Part shown: piece after piece, positions 1-5,899 of the stretch
How the letters are laid out: each line of letters begins with the position of its first letter
How positions within the stretch are numbered: position 1 is the first letter of the stretch
Assembly: GCA_022706175.1 (NCBI GenBank)
Contig: JAKJDB010000154.1
Location: 1 to 6,628, forward strand
Length of the DNA stretch: 6,628 nucleotides
Direction of reading: 5' to 3'
From: Candidatus Zhuqueibacterota bacterium
Lineage (GTDB): Bacteria; KSB1; UBA2214
Notes under the pieces: model-generated
Seen by the model: only the letters and a program-made list of their open reading frames with translations
Databases searched by the model: none
Told to the model about the DNA's origin: nothing
Made by a program: the position numbers and the translations under genes

Positions 1-1
1 C

Positions 2-1330
2 TCAGCCGCCTTGACCAACGCTAAAACCTTTATAGGTTCCAGCAATAAATTGGCGATCATTTATTTTCCTGAAGGAACCTACCATTTTGACAGCCCGATT
101 ACATTAGACTCTACTTATCGAAACATAGTTTTTCAAGGCGCCGGATCGGATCGCACCACATTGGTTTTTAGAAACATGAGAAACAGCCATTGTTTAGTCC
201 TGCAAGGCGCTACCCCTGAAGGCCCGATCGCTTTGGAGCACGATTTTGTTAAAGGGGAAAACCGAATATATCCGGCTTCAGGATCATGGACAACTGGCCA
301 ATGGATTTGGTTTTTGGTATATAATTATGACTATCGGTCTACGAGTGAGGAGCCTGAGGAAGAAATTGTTGGCCAAGTAACGAGAATCGACAGTTTGGGC
401 ACAGATGGCAATGGCTATTTTCTGCAAATCAAAGACAAAGCTAATATGAATTACTTGCACTTACCAGGCGACGGCCGGCCGATGAGAGTTTATAAAGTAA
501 CACCTATTCAAAATATCGGGATCGAAGATTTAAAAATTATGCGATCTCCCCATGAAAATGCCTATGGCGCTGCTCATCCCTTCAATATTTATATAGATGC
601 TGCGGTGAATTGCTGGGTTAAGGGGGTGGAATCTTATAAGCCATCATGCCATCATTTAAGCATAATGCGATCATCACAATGCGAGGTTTCCGGGTGCTAT
701 TTCCATGAGGCTATGGATTATTGCGGAGGGGGTTGGGGGTATGGCGTTCAACTTTATCAGAGTACAACAAATTGCCTGATTGAAAATAATATTTTCAGAA
801 GCCTACGTCATTCGCTGGTTGCCGCTGCCGGTTCAAACTGCAATGTTTGGACTTTTAATTACTCCCGTGAACAATTATACACGATTGTAGGCGATCCCCT
901 AGATGATCCGACCTATCGCGACCTCGATTTACATGCTAAATGGCCGTTTGGTCATTTATTTGAACAAAACCTTATCGAAGAAATTGGTGCGGATGGCAAT
1001 GATGATAACGGCGCAAATGGATTCTACAATACCTTTGTAAGAAATTATTGTTACGACCAAGATGTAATAACTATCGAAAAAATGGAGAACTGGTCATTTG
1101 TCGGCAATATTAAGGACGATTTTGATGATAAAAAAGCACTACGCTATGATGCGGATTGGAATCCGATAATAGATTTATTTGGATTTAGGAATGGGTATAC
1201 AACACCATGCACCCATTTAAGTAATTATCTGTATGGTTATACCTGTCAATGGGCGGACCGACTTGCAAATTCTTCGTGCCGAACTAGGCGCTGTTTCAAA
1301 ATAGGCAAGTTGCTGATTGCTTTTATTTAA
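2..1330 (+). CDS. Right-handed beta-helix (pectate lyase superfamily) protein, 5' partial
   Basis: The frame is open from the first bases (codons from position 2 read SAALTNAK), so the gene begins outside the window; the TTG at 11 is only the first possible start codon, not a likely real start. The motif LAIIYFPEGTYHF near the visible N-terminus (about 50-90) is the typical first turn of pectate-lyase-superfamily beta helices (PF12708-like). Later come short beta-helix turns such as NIGIEDLKIM (513-542) and a Cys/Asn-rich stretch from about 600 to 870 ending in CNVWTFNYS, which resembles the stacked coils of this fold. Family members are usually secreted or surface enzymes that bind or cleave polysaccharides; no catalytic residues can be assigned here, and the signal peptide, if any, lies upstream. 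The last ~20 residues (after DRLANSS, about 1276 on) are rich in Cys, Arg and Lys and do not look like the family; a frameshift is suspected. The gene looks more AT-rich than the downstream genes. The fold call is fairly secure, the substrate unknown. Confidence 0.75.
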   Translation, partial: SAALTNAKTFIGSSNKLAIIYFPEGTYHFDSPITLDSTYRNIVFQGAGSDRTTLVFRNMRNSHCLVLQGATPEGPIALEHDFVKGENRIYPASGSWTTGQWIWFLVYNYDYRSTSEEPEEEIVGQVTRIDSLGTDGNGYFLQIKDKANMNYLHLPGDGRPMRVYKVTPIQNIGIEDLKIMRSPHENAYGAAHPFNIYIDAAVNCWVKGVESYKPSCHHLSIMRSSQCEVSGCYFHEAMDYCGGGWGYGVQLYQSTTNCLIENNIFRSLRHSLVAAAGSNCNVWTFNYSREQLYTIVGDPLDDPTYRDLDLHAKWPFGHLFEQNLIEEIGADGNDDNGANGFYNTFVRNYCYDQDVITIEKMENWSFVGNIKDDFDDKKALRYDADWNPIIDLFGFRNGYTTPCTHLSNYLYGYTCQWADRLANSSCRTRRCFKIGKLLIAFI

Positions 1331-1355
1331 TCTGGAATTTCCGGCAGGGCTTGAT

Positions 1356-1375
1356 CGCGGACGTGGACGTCCGCG
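1356..1375. repeat. Perfect GC-rich inverted repeat (9-bp arms, 2-nt centre)
   Basis: Arms CGCGGACGT (1356-1364) and ACGTCCGCG (1367-1375) are exact reverse complements around a central GG. It lies 25 bases after the stop codon of the beta-helix gene, and its right flank reads TCCCT followed by an A-run. There is no T-tract after it on the plus strand, so it is not a canonical terminator there. In style it resembles the palindromes near the RAYT at the right end, but the sequence is different. It may be a REP-like element; that is inference. Confidence 0.6.
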
Positions 1376-1448
1376 TCCCTAAAAAAGCATTTCGCTGTTC
1401 TGGTTTTCGTGCCGATGTTTGAGGACTGAAACAGAAATGAATATTTTT

Positions 1449-1475
1449 TCTCTGCGTCCTCTGCGTTGAAGCAGA
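1449..1475 (-). repeat. Dispersed CTCTGCGTCCTCTGCG-type repeat remnant
   Basis: On the plus strand the sequence reads TCTCTGCGTCCTCTGCGTTG, two imperfect tandem CTCTGCGT units; on the minus strand this becomes CAACGCAGAGGACGCAGAGA. Short sequences of this kind (translating to NAEDAE-like peptides) recur between genes in many environmental bacterial genomes. Recognition is from general familiarity; copy number in this genome cannot be seen from one window. It does not appear to encode a protein here. Confidence 0.45.
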
Positions 1476-1597
1476 ATAGATAAACCTGATCAACCAAAGA
1501 TAGGATTCCCCGGGCGATCTTGAAGACTTTCGCAAACGCCTTCCTGCGGCTTATCCAGTTTTTACTAATTCTTGAAAAAGCGGATTTTTATCACTAA

Positions 1598-1614
1598 CTT
1601 GATTAATAATCAAG
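1598..1614. promoter_or_regulatory. AT-rich perfect palindrome overlapping the leuC ribosome binding site (possible operator or RNA hairpin)
   Basis: CTTGATTA and TAATCAAG are exact reverse complements around one central A, giving a 17-base palindrome. Its right end (CAAG) is the first part of CAAGGAG, the ribosome binding site of the next gene. As DNA it could bind a dimeric regulator; as RNA a 6-bp stem with a 5-base loop could hide part of the ribosome binding site. The palindrome is seen directly; a regulatory role is inference. Confidence 0.4.
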
Positions 1615-1617
1615 GAG
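1612..1617 (+). promoter_or_regulatory. Ribosome binding site for leuC
   Basis: AAGGAG lies 9 bases before the ATG at 1627 and supports that start. Its first bases are shared with the AT-rich palindrome at 1598-1614. Confidence 0.75.
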
Positions 1618-1626
1618 AATATCCCT

Positions 1627-2886
1627 ATGGGCCAGACCTTTGCGGAAAAGATATTGGGCGCCAAAGCCGGCAAGCGTGTTGCGCCGGGCGAGATTGTTGA
1701 GGTGTTCCCAGACATCGCCATGAGCCACGACAACACAGCGGCCATCGCCAAGACGTTCAAAGAGATCGGAGTGACCCGCATTCATGATCCGCAGCGGCAT
1801 GTGGTTATCCTCGATCACTGCGTGCCCGCGGCCAACGAGAAATTCGCTCAGAACCACAAAGATATCCGCGCTTTTGTTCAGGAGCAGGGCATCGAATATT
1901 TTTTTGATATTGCGCGCGGCATCTGTCATCAGGTGTTGCCGGAGGAAGGGTTTGCCCTGCCCGGCACGCTGATCGTGGGCGCGGATTCCCACACCACCAC
2001 CTATGGGGCGTTCGGCAGTCTGGCCACGGGCATCGGCCGCAGTGAGATGGCGGTTATTTTCGCCACCGGCAAAATCTGGCTGCGGGTGCCGGAGACCATG
2101 AAGGTGGTGGTGAATGGCGTTTTGCCAAAAGGCATCACCTCCAAAGACGTCATGCTGAAACTCATCGGTGATTACAGTGTGGACGGCGGATTGTACAAAT
2201 CGGTGTGGTTCACCGGGCCGGTGATCGATGGTCTGTCCATCGCCGGCCGCATGGTGCTCACCAACATGGCGGTAGAGTTCGGCGCCAAGAACGGCTACAT
2301 GGAGCCGGACGACAAGACGCTGGCGTTTTTGCACAACCGCAGCCGCCGGCCTTTTCAGGTTGTCTGTTCCGATGCGGATGCCGGCATCGATCAGGTCATT
2401 GAAATGAATGTAGACTCATTAGAGCCGCAGGTGGCCTGTCCGCACACGGTGGACAATGTCAAGCCGGTGTCCGCCGTCGCGGGCGCCAAGATCGATCAGG
2501 TGTTTTTCGGCTCCTGCACCAACGGCCGGTTGGAGGATTTCGAGATCGTGGCCGGCGTGCTAAAAGGCAAGAAGGTGCATCCTTCGATCCGCATGATCGT
2601 CATTCCGGCTTCCCAGCAGGTTTTTCTTCGGGCTTTGGAAAAAGGTTATATTCAGACCCTGGCTGAGGCCGGCGCCGTGATCGTCAACAGCGGTTGCGGG
2701 CCGTGCATGGGCAATCACGAAGGCGTGCCGGCGGCTGGGGAGCGCGTGCTCAGCACCTCCAATCGAAATTTTAAAGGCCGATTCGGCTGCAAGGACGCCG
2801 AGGTGTACCTGTGCAGTCCGTTGACTGCCGCGGTGAGTGCGCTGACCGGAACGATTACGGATTTTCGTAAGGCCGGTAATTTTTAA
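1627..2886 (+). CDS. leuC: 3-isopropylmalate dehydratase large subunit (LeuC/HacA family, short type)
   Basis: This is an aconitase-superfamily enzyme that would dehydrate and rehydrate 2-isopropylmalate to 3-isopropylmalate in leucine biosynthesis, in the cytosol with a small subunit. The signature GADSHTTTYGAFG sits at residues 118-130. The [4Fe-4S] ligands are all present: Cys297 in FFGSCTNGR, and Cys357 and Cys360 in NSGCGPCMGNHEG. RNFKGRFG (residues 380-387) is the conserved substrate-loop region. At 419 aa it matches the short archaeal/Thermotoga-type LeuC, not the ~466-aa E. coli form; the GCGPCMG motif also fits that type. The start is supported by AAGGAG 9 bases upstream. Related short-type enzymes act on homoaconitate or 2,3-dimethylmalate, so substrate specificity is inferred. 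No leuD follows: downstream are repeats and then a convergent gene. The gene appears more GC-rich than the beta-helix gene to its left. Confidence 0.88.
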   Translation: MGQTFAEKILGAKAGKRVAPGEIVEVFPDIAMSHDNTAAIAKTFKEIGVTRIHDPQRHVVILDHCVPAANEKFAQNHKDIRAFVQEQGIEYFFDIARGICHQVLPEEGFALPGTLIVGADSHTTTYGAFGSLATGIGRSEMAVIFATGKIWLRVPETMKVVVNGVLPKGITSKDVMLKLIGDYSVDGGLYKSVWFTGPVIDGLSIAGRMVLTNMAVEFGAKNGYMEPDDKTLAFLHNRSRRPFQVVCSDADAGIDQVIEMNVDSLEPQVACPHTVDNVKPVSAVAGAKIDQVFFGSCTNGRLEDFEIVAGVLKGKKVHPSIRMIVIPASQQVFLRALEKGYIQTLAEAGAVIVNSGCGPCMGNHEGVPAAGERVLSTSNRNFKGRFGCKDAEVYLCSPLTAAVSALTGTITDFRKAGNF

Positions 2887-2901
2887 ATAACATGATAGCG
2901 G

Positions 2902-2968
2902 TGTCATTGCGAACGTAGGCGCCATCGCTGAAAAAGATGCTATACTGCGGTGGAGTGAAGTAATCCCC
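2902..2968. repeat. Dispersed intergenic repeat remnant (GTCATTGCGA ... GAAGTAATCCCC type)
   Basis: The left end TGTCATTGCGAACG (2902-2915) and right end GTGAAGTAATCCCC (2955-2968) match the two ends of a widespread intergenic repeat whose usual form is GTCATTGCGA...GAAGCAATCCC. The middle is not conserved. It starts 15 bases after the leuC stop codon. Recognition is from general familiarity, so copy number in this genome is unknown. Confidence 0.45.
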
Positions 2969-3022
2969 TGCTACACCAAAAGTTTTATTTGAAGATGTCG
3001 AGGTTGTCTTATAAATACTGTA

Positions 3023-3075
3023 CATCCTGTCATTATAGAAGACCGGATTACAGGATTTACAGAATCGACAGGATG
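3023..3075. repeat. ACAGGAT-type short tandem repeat cluster with flanking inverted repeat
   Basis: Positions 3045-3075 hold consecutive 8-9-base units GGATTACA, GGATTTACA, GAATCGACA, then GGATG. The outer edges CATCCTGTC (3023-3031) and GACAGGATG (3067-3075) are exact 9-base inverted repeats. Clusters of this kind occur between genes in many environmental genomes. There are too few units, and no spacers, for a CRISPR. The remainder of 2887-3190 shows no gene and no clear T-tract terminator on either strand. Confidence 0.5.
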
Positions 3076-3190
3076 GGGATTGACTTATTGGTGCAACAGC
3101 GCTGCCTGGAATCTTGAGCTGACGTTCTGCAGGGAAAGCTCATTTTGGGGCAGTTTGTGATAATATTCGATAGAAACGTTCAATTACTTG

Positions 3191-5008
3191 TTAATTTTCG
3201 GTCTGCTTGCCCATTTTCGGCAATTTAAACTTTATGGTCACCTCGCCGGTTTCCGCGTCAATGGCGATGGTCTGCTGTTCCGTCAATAACGAACTGCCCG
3301 TGGCCATTTTGAAAATGCCGTTGAGGAATTGCAACCCTTGATCCAGGGTTTGCTGCAAAACAGCATGATCAACGGCCGTCGCCGGTTCCAACGGCATTTT
3401 TTCCTCTTCTTCGCTTTCAATGCGCATCTCGTCAACGCCGCCGGCTGGAGTGGTTTCGTTCTCCATCATTTCTTCCAGGGGCCGGATTTCCAAGCCGGAG
3501 ATCAATTCCTGCAGTTCCTGGATAAATGTCGCACGACCGCGCCGACTGAAGTCCACCTCGTCGTTTTGATTTTTTTCATTCAACACTGCATCGAACAGGG
3601 AGCTTTTAAGAACGATTCCTTCGGCGATGCGCGCCTCGATGCTTTCTTGCGCCACCAGATTAATGACCGTGATGTGGCTGCTTTTCTGTCCCAGCCGGTG
3701 CACCCGGCCGATGCGCTGATTTTTTTTGGCCGGATTCCACGGCAGCTCGAAATTGATCACCGTGTCCGCGCACTGCAGGTTCAAACCGGCGCCGCCGGCC
3801 TCAGTGGAGAGGAAAATCTTGCAGTCGGGATTAGAAGAAAATTCGTCGATCACCGCGCCGCGTTTGCCAACGGCCACGTCGCCGCTCAGCGTCACAAAGC
3901 CGACGTCGTATTTACGCAGCAGATTGGCGATGAGATGCAGCATGGTTTTCCATTCTGAGAAAATGAGAATTTTCTTTGCACCGTGCAGCACATCCAGTTG
4001 TTCCAACAAGATATCCTGCAATTCGTCCAGTTTGGGCGAAAGGTTGGTCTCCTTGTCGATAAGGTAAGTGGAATCGCATACCATGCGCATGGAAGTAAGG
4101 ATTTGCTGGATGCGTTGCATGTCGAACGGGGTCAGATGTTTTTTGTTGACAATGGCGAGCAAGGATTGAGCGAATCCGGCGTGCATCTCGGCTTGTTCCG
4201 GAGTCAACCGGATCGGTACGGTCATCTCCTGGATCGGCGGCAATTGCTGTAACACCTCTTTTTTCTCGCGACGCAAAAGAACGCCGGCCATCTTCTCCTT
4301 GAGCGCCTGCAGATTGTAATAACCGGTGATCTTGTTCTTTTTGTTTTTGTCGAAATAGCAATGATTCATGGAGAATTCCCATAACGGCGCCAGCAGCTCG
4401 GGATCGATGAACTGGGTGATGGAGTACAGATCGATGAGCCGGTTTTCAATGGGCGTGCCGGTAATGACCAGGCTGTGTTTTTTGGGAATGGATTTGACCG
4501 CGTTGGCCGTCTTGGTTGCATAGTTTTTGATGCGTTGCGCCTCGTCCAAAATGATGAAATCCGGCGGATTCTTTTTCAGTTCGACGACGTCGCGCAGCAA
4601 GGTTTCATAGTTTAGAATAAGAAAATAGGCGTTGGATTGGCGATACTGCTTCGACCGGTCGGTGCGGAAGCCCTGAACGATTTCCGCTTTTTCATGGGAA
4701 AAGCGTTCGATCTCTTTTTGCCATTGATGCTTCAACGTGGCCGGGCAAACGACGAGCGTCCGTTTAAAGTCAAAGATGCGTTTCTTATTCACCGCTGCGG
4801 CAATGGCCTGGGCGGTTTTGCCCAGACCCATCTCATCGGCGATGATGCAGCCGGACTTGAACGCCGCGAAATGTACTCCTTCCTGTTGATAGGGAAATAA
4901 GGCGAGTTTCAGAGCAGAAAAATCGACCTTTTCCGTTTCCGCCAAGCGCTGCAAGGCGCGTTGATTAAAGTGGCGTTCAATTTTATCGTACACCTCGGGA
5001 CGAATCAA
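3191..5008 (-). CDS. SNF2-family DNA-dependent ATPase/helicase
   Basis: A 605-aa SNF2-family translocase that would use ATP to move along double-stranded DNA and remodel protein-DNA complexes. Motifs are complete and in order: Q-like FPYQQEG (38-44), Walker A DEMGLGKT (58-65), Ia LVVCPATLKHQW (85-96), Walker B DEAQ (155-158, the usual bacterial SNF2 variant of DEAH), III ITGTPIENR (182-190), then the second RecA lobe with ILIFSEW (347-353), LSGD (374-377), V STEAGGAGLNLQ (401-412) and VI QRIGRVHRLGQ (431-441). The C-terminal ~110 residues contain an acidic stretch and no recognised domain. The start is TTG, sharing two bases with the upstream SWIM gene's TGA stop (TTGA), with no convincing ribosome binding site, so translation is probably coupled to the upstream gene or reached by frameshift from it. 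The upstream frame stays open past the TTG without another ATG/GTG/TTG nearby. Specific role unknown; the SWIM partner suggests recruitment to DNA. Confidence 0.93.
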   Translation of the reverse strand: MIRPEVYDKIERHFNQRALQRLAETEKVDFSALKLALFPYQQEGVHFAAFKSGCIIADEMGLGKTAQAIAAAVNKKRIFDFKRTLVVCPATLKHQWQKEIERFSHEKAEIVQGFRTDRSKQYRQSNAYFLILNYETLLRDVVELKKNPPDFIILDEAQRIKNYATKTANAVKSIPKKHSLVITGTPIENRLIDLYSITQFIDPELLAPLWEFSMNHCYFDKNKKNKITGYYNLQALKEKMAGVLLRREKKEVLQQLPPIQEMTVPIRLTPEQAEMHAGFAQSLLAIVNKKHLTPFDMQRIQQILTSMRMVCDSTYLIDKETNLSPKLDELQDILLEQLDVLHGAKKILIFSEWKTMLHLIANLLRKYDVGFVTLSGDVAVGKRGAVIDEFSSNPDCKIFLSTEAGGAGLNLQCADTVINFELPWNPAKKNQRIGRVHRLGQKSSHITVINLVAQESIEARIAEGIVLKSSLFDAVLNEKNQNDEVDFSRRGRATFIQELQELISGLEIRPLEEMMENETTPAGGVDEMRIESEEEEKMPLEPATAVDHAVLQQTLDQGLQFLNGIFKMATGSSLLTEQQTIAIDAETGEVTIKFKLPKMGKQTEN

Positions 5009-5784
5009 CAGGTTTTTTCGCCGTCCAGTTCGCGCAACCAGGTTAACAGATGCGGATAGCGATCCGGCGTCAAATGGCTGCGTCCCTGAAATACCTGTCT
5101 CAGCCGATCCGGCCGCACGGTTACATTAAAATGGGTGATCTGATAGTCCTGCAGTGGATCGCAATAGATTTCGCCAAAGGGGTAATTTTTTAGCCGGATG
5201 CGTTGGCGCAACGCTTTTTTAGTCTGGATTTGGACGGCGGCGAAAAGCAAATGTTTGCAAAAGCCCAGTTTGTTGGTGCGGAAATCCGGGCAGGAGCAAT
5301 AGCCGTTGAGCGGCTCGAAATCGCGAATGGTCAATTGATAGACCGAGCCGGCGCTGCCGGACACTTGATGGATGCCGAACACGGTCTCGCCCAGCCGCAA
5401 TTTCATCGCTTCCTGGGCCGCCTTTTCCTGCCGTTCTTCAGTGACGCGCTCGATCATCTCCTCGCGGGTATATTTCGAGCCTTCCGCGGGTCCAGGTTTG
5501 GCGGACAGTTGTTGGCGCAGCGCCAGAATAGCGGCAACGATATGGGAACAGCGCTGTTTGGCGAACGCGCAGGAGCAGGAGGTCTGCGCGCCGTCGGCTT
5601 TGAGCTGAATATCCACGGTATAGTTGGATAAGCGGTCTTCGATCAGATAGCGAAAGGTTTTACCGTCCTGAAAGGTTAAGGTGTAGAGCTGGCTTTCAAA
5701 TATCTGAAAACCGCGCCGGGTCATGGCGTCGTTTTTCAAAGCGCCGGATTCAAGATCGGTTTTGGAAACGGATGTGAGAGGCAT
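5005..5784 (-). CDS. Double SWIM zinc-finger protein
   Basis: A 259-aa protein with two SWIM-type zinc fingers, which bind DNA or proteins. Finger 1 is C70-x-C72-x6-C79-x-H81 (SCSCAFAKQRCSH) and finger 2 is C163-x-C165-x10-C176-x-H178 (GYCSCPDFR...FCKH). A Glu/Lys-rich, likely helical stretch (about 106-130) lies between them. In bacteria SWIM domains are often fused N-terminally to SNF2 ATPases; here the SNF2 gene follows with a two-base overlap, so they probably form one complex or, through frameshifting, one protein. The ATG at 5784 has a ribosome binding site (AAGGA, minus strand, 10 bases upstream). An alternative Met at residue 21 is less well supported. Six A residues lie near the end of the coding strand (opposite T5013-T5018); an extra A or a -1 slip there would continue into SNF2 as GEKNLLIRPEV. 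Confidence 0.88.
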   Translation of the reverse strand: MPLTSVSKTDLESGALKNDAMTRRGFQIFESQLYTLTFQDGKTFRYLIEDRLSNYTVDIQLKADGAQTSCSCAFAKQRCSHIVAAILALRQQLSAKPGPAEGSKYTREEMIERVTEERQEKAAQEAMKLRLGETVFGIHQVSGSAGSVYQLTIRDFEPLNGYCSCPDFRTNKLGFCKHLLFAAVQIQTKKALRQRIRLKNYPFGEIYCDPLQDYQITHFNVTVRPDRLRQVFQGRSHLTPDRYPHLLTWLRELDGEKTC

Positions 5785-5794
5785 ATGTAGAGGT

Positions 5795-5799
5795 TCCTT
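5795..5799 (-). promoter_or_regulatory. Ribosome binding site for the SWIM gene
   Basis: The minus strand reads AAGGA here, 10 bases before the ATG at 5784, which supports that start over the internal Met at residue 21. Confidence 0.55.
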
Positions 5800-5827
5800 G
5801 CCATTGAATCGTGTTACTCATTGCGAA

Positions 5828-5856
5828 AAGATAGGGGATTATTCGGAAAATTCCAA
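5828..5856 (-). promoter_or_regulatory. Possible sigma-70-type promoter for the SWIM-SNF2 unit
   Basis: On the minus strand TTGGAA (5856-5851) and TATCTT (5833-5828) are separated by 17 bases, each matching four of six consensus positions. It lies about 44 bases before the SWIM ATG, in the only intergenic space available to this unit. The match is modest and could be chance. Confidence 0.28.
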
Positions 5857-5879
5857 GCGGACAAAAATGAAAATCGCAG

Positions 5880-5899
5880 GGGCGACCGGCCGGTCGCCC
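5880..5899. repeat. REP-like palindrome, copy A (degenerate)
   Basis: A 20-bp perfect palindrome with half-site GGGCGACCGG, sharing its core with copies B and C. It is shorter: the flanking GTAG seen in B and C is GCAG on the plus strand and ATAG on the minus strand, with one G missing on the latter side. The first base of the RAYT stop codon's complement lies inside it, so the repeat edge creates the TAG stop. It also lies where a terminator for the RAYT would be expected, and on the minus strand it is followed by a loosely T-rich stretch. Confidence 0.85.

Noticed and set aside
1323..1535. Minus-strand open frame of 70 codons in the intergenic region
   Set aside because: It runs through the GC inverted repeat and the CTCTGCGT repeat, which explain its composition; no ribosome binding site or family resemblance was seen.
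1603..2334. Long open frame (243 codons) on the minus strand opposite leuC
   Set aside because: It lies antisense to a strongly supported leuC and has a His/Arg/Gly-rich composition typical of the reverse frame of a GC-rich gene; no motif is recognisable.
3045..3075. CRISPR-like short repeats
   Set aside because: Units are 8-9 bases, contiguous and imperfect, with no spacers.
3112..3150. GAGCT/AGCTC stem followed by ATTTT as a terminator for leuC
   Set aside because: The stem is only 5 bp with a long loop, and it is more than 200 bases from the leuC stop codon.
3329..4382. Several open frames overlapping the SNF2 gene on both strands
   Set aside because: All are shadow frames of the SNF2 coding sequence, whose complete motif series fixes the true frame.
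3668..4547. DEAQ instead of DEAH in SNF2 motif II as a possible defect
   Set aside because: DEAQ is common in bacterial SNF2 proteins and all other motifs are intact.
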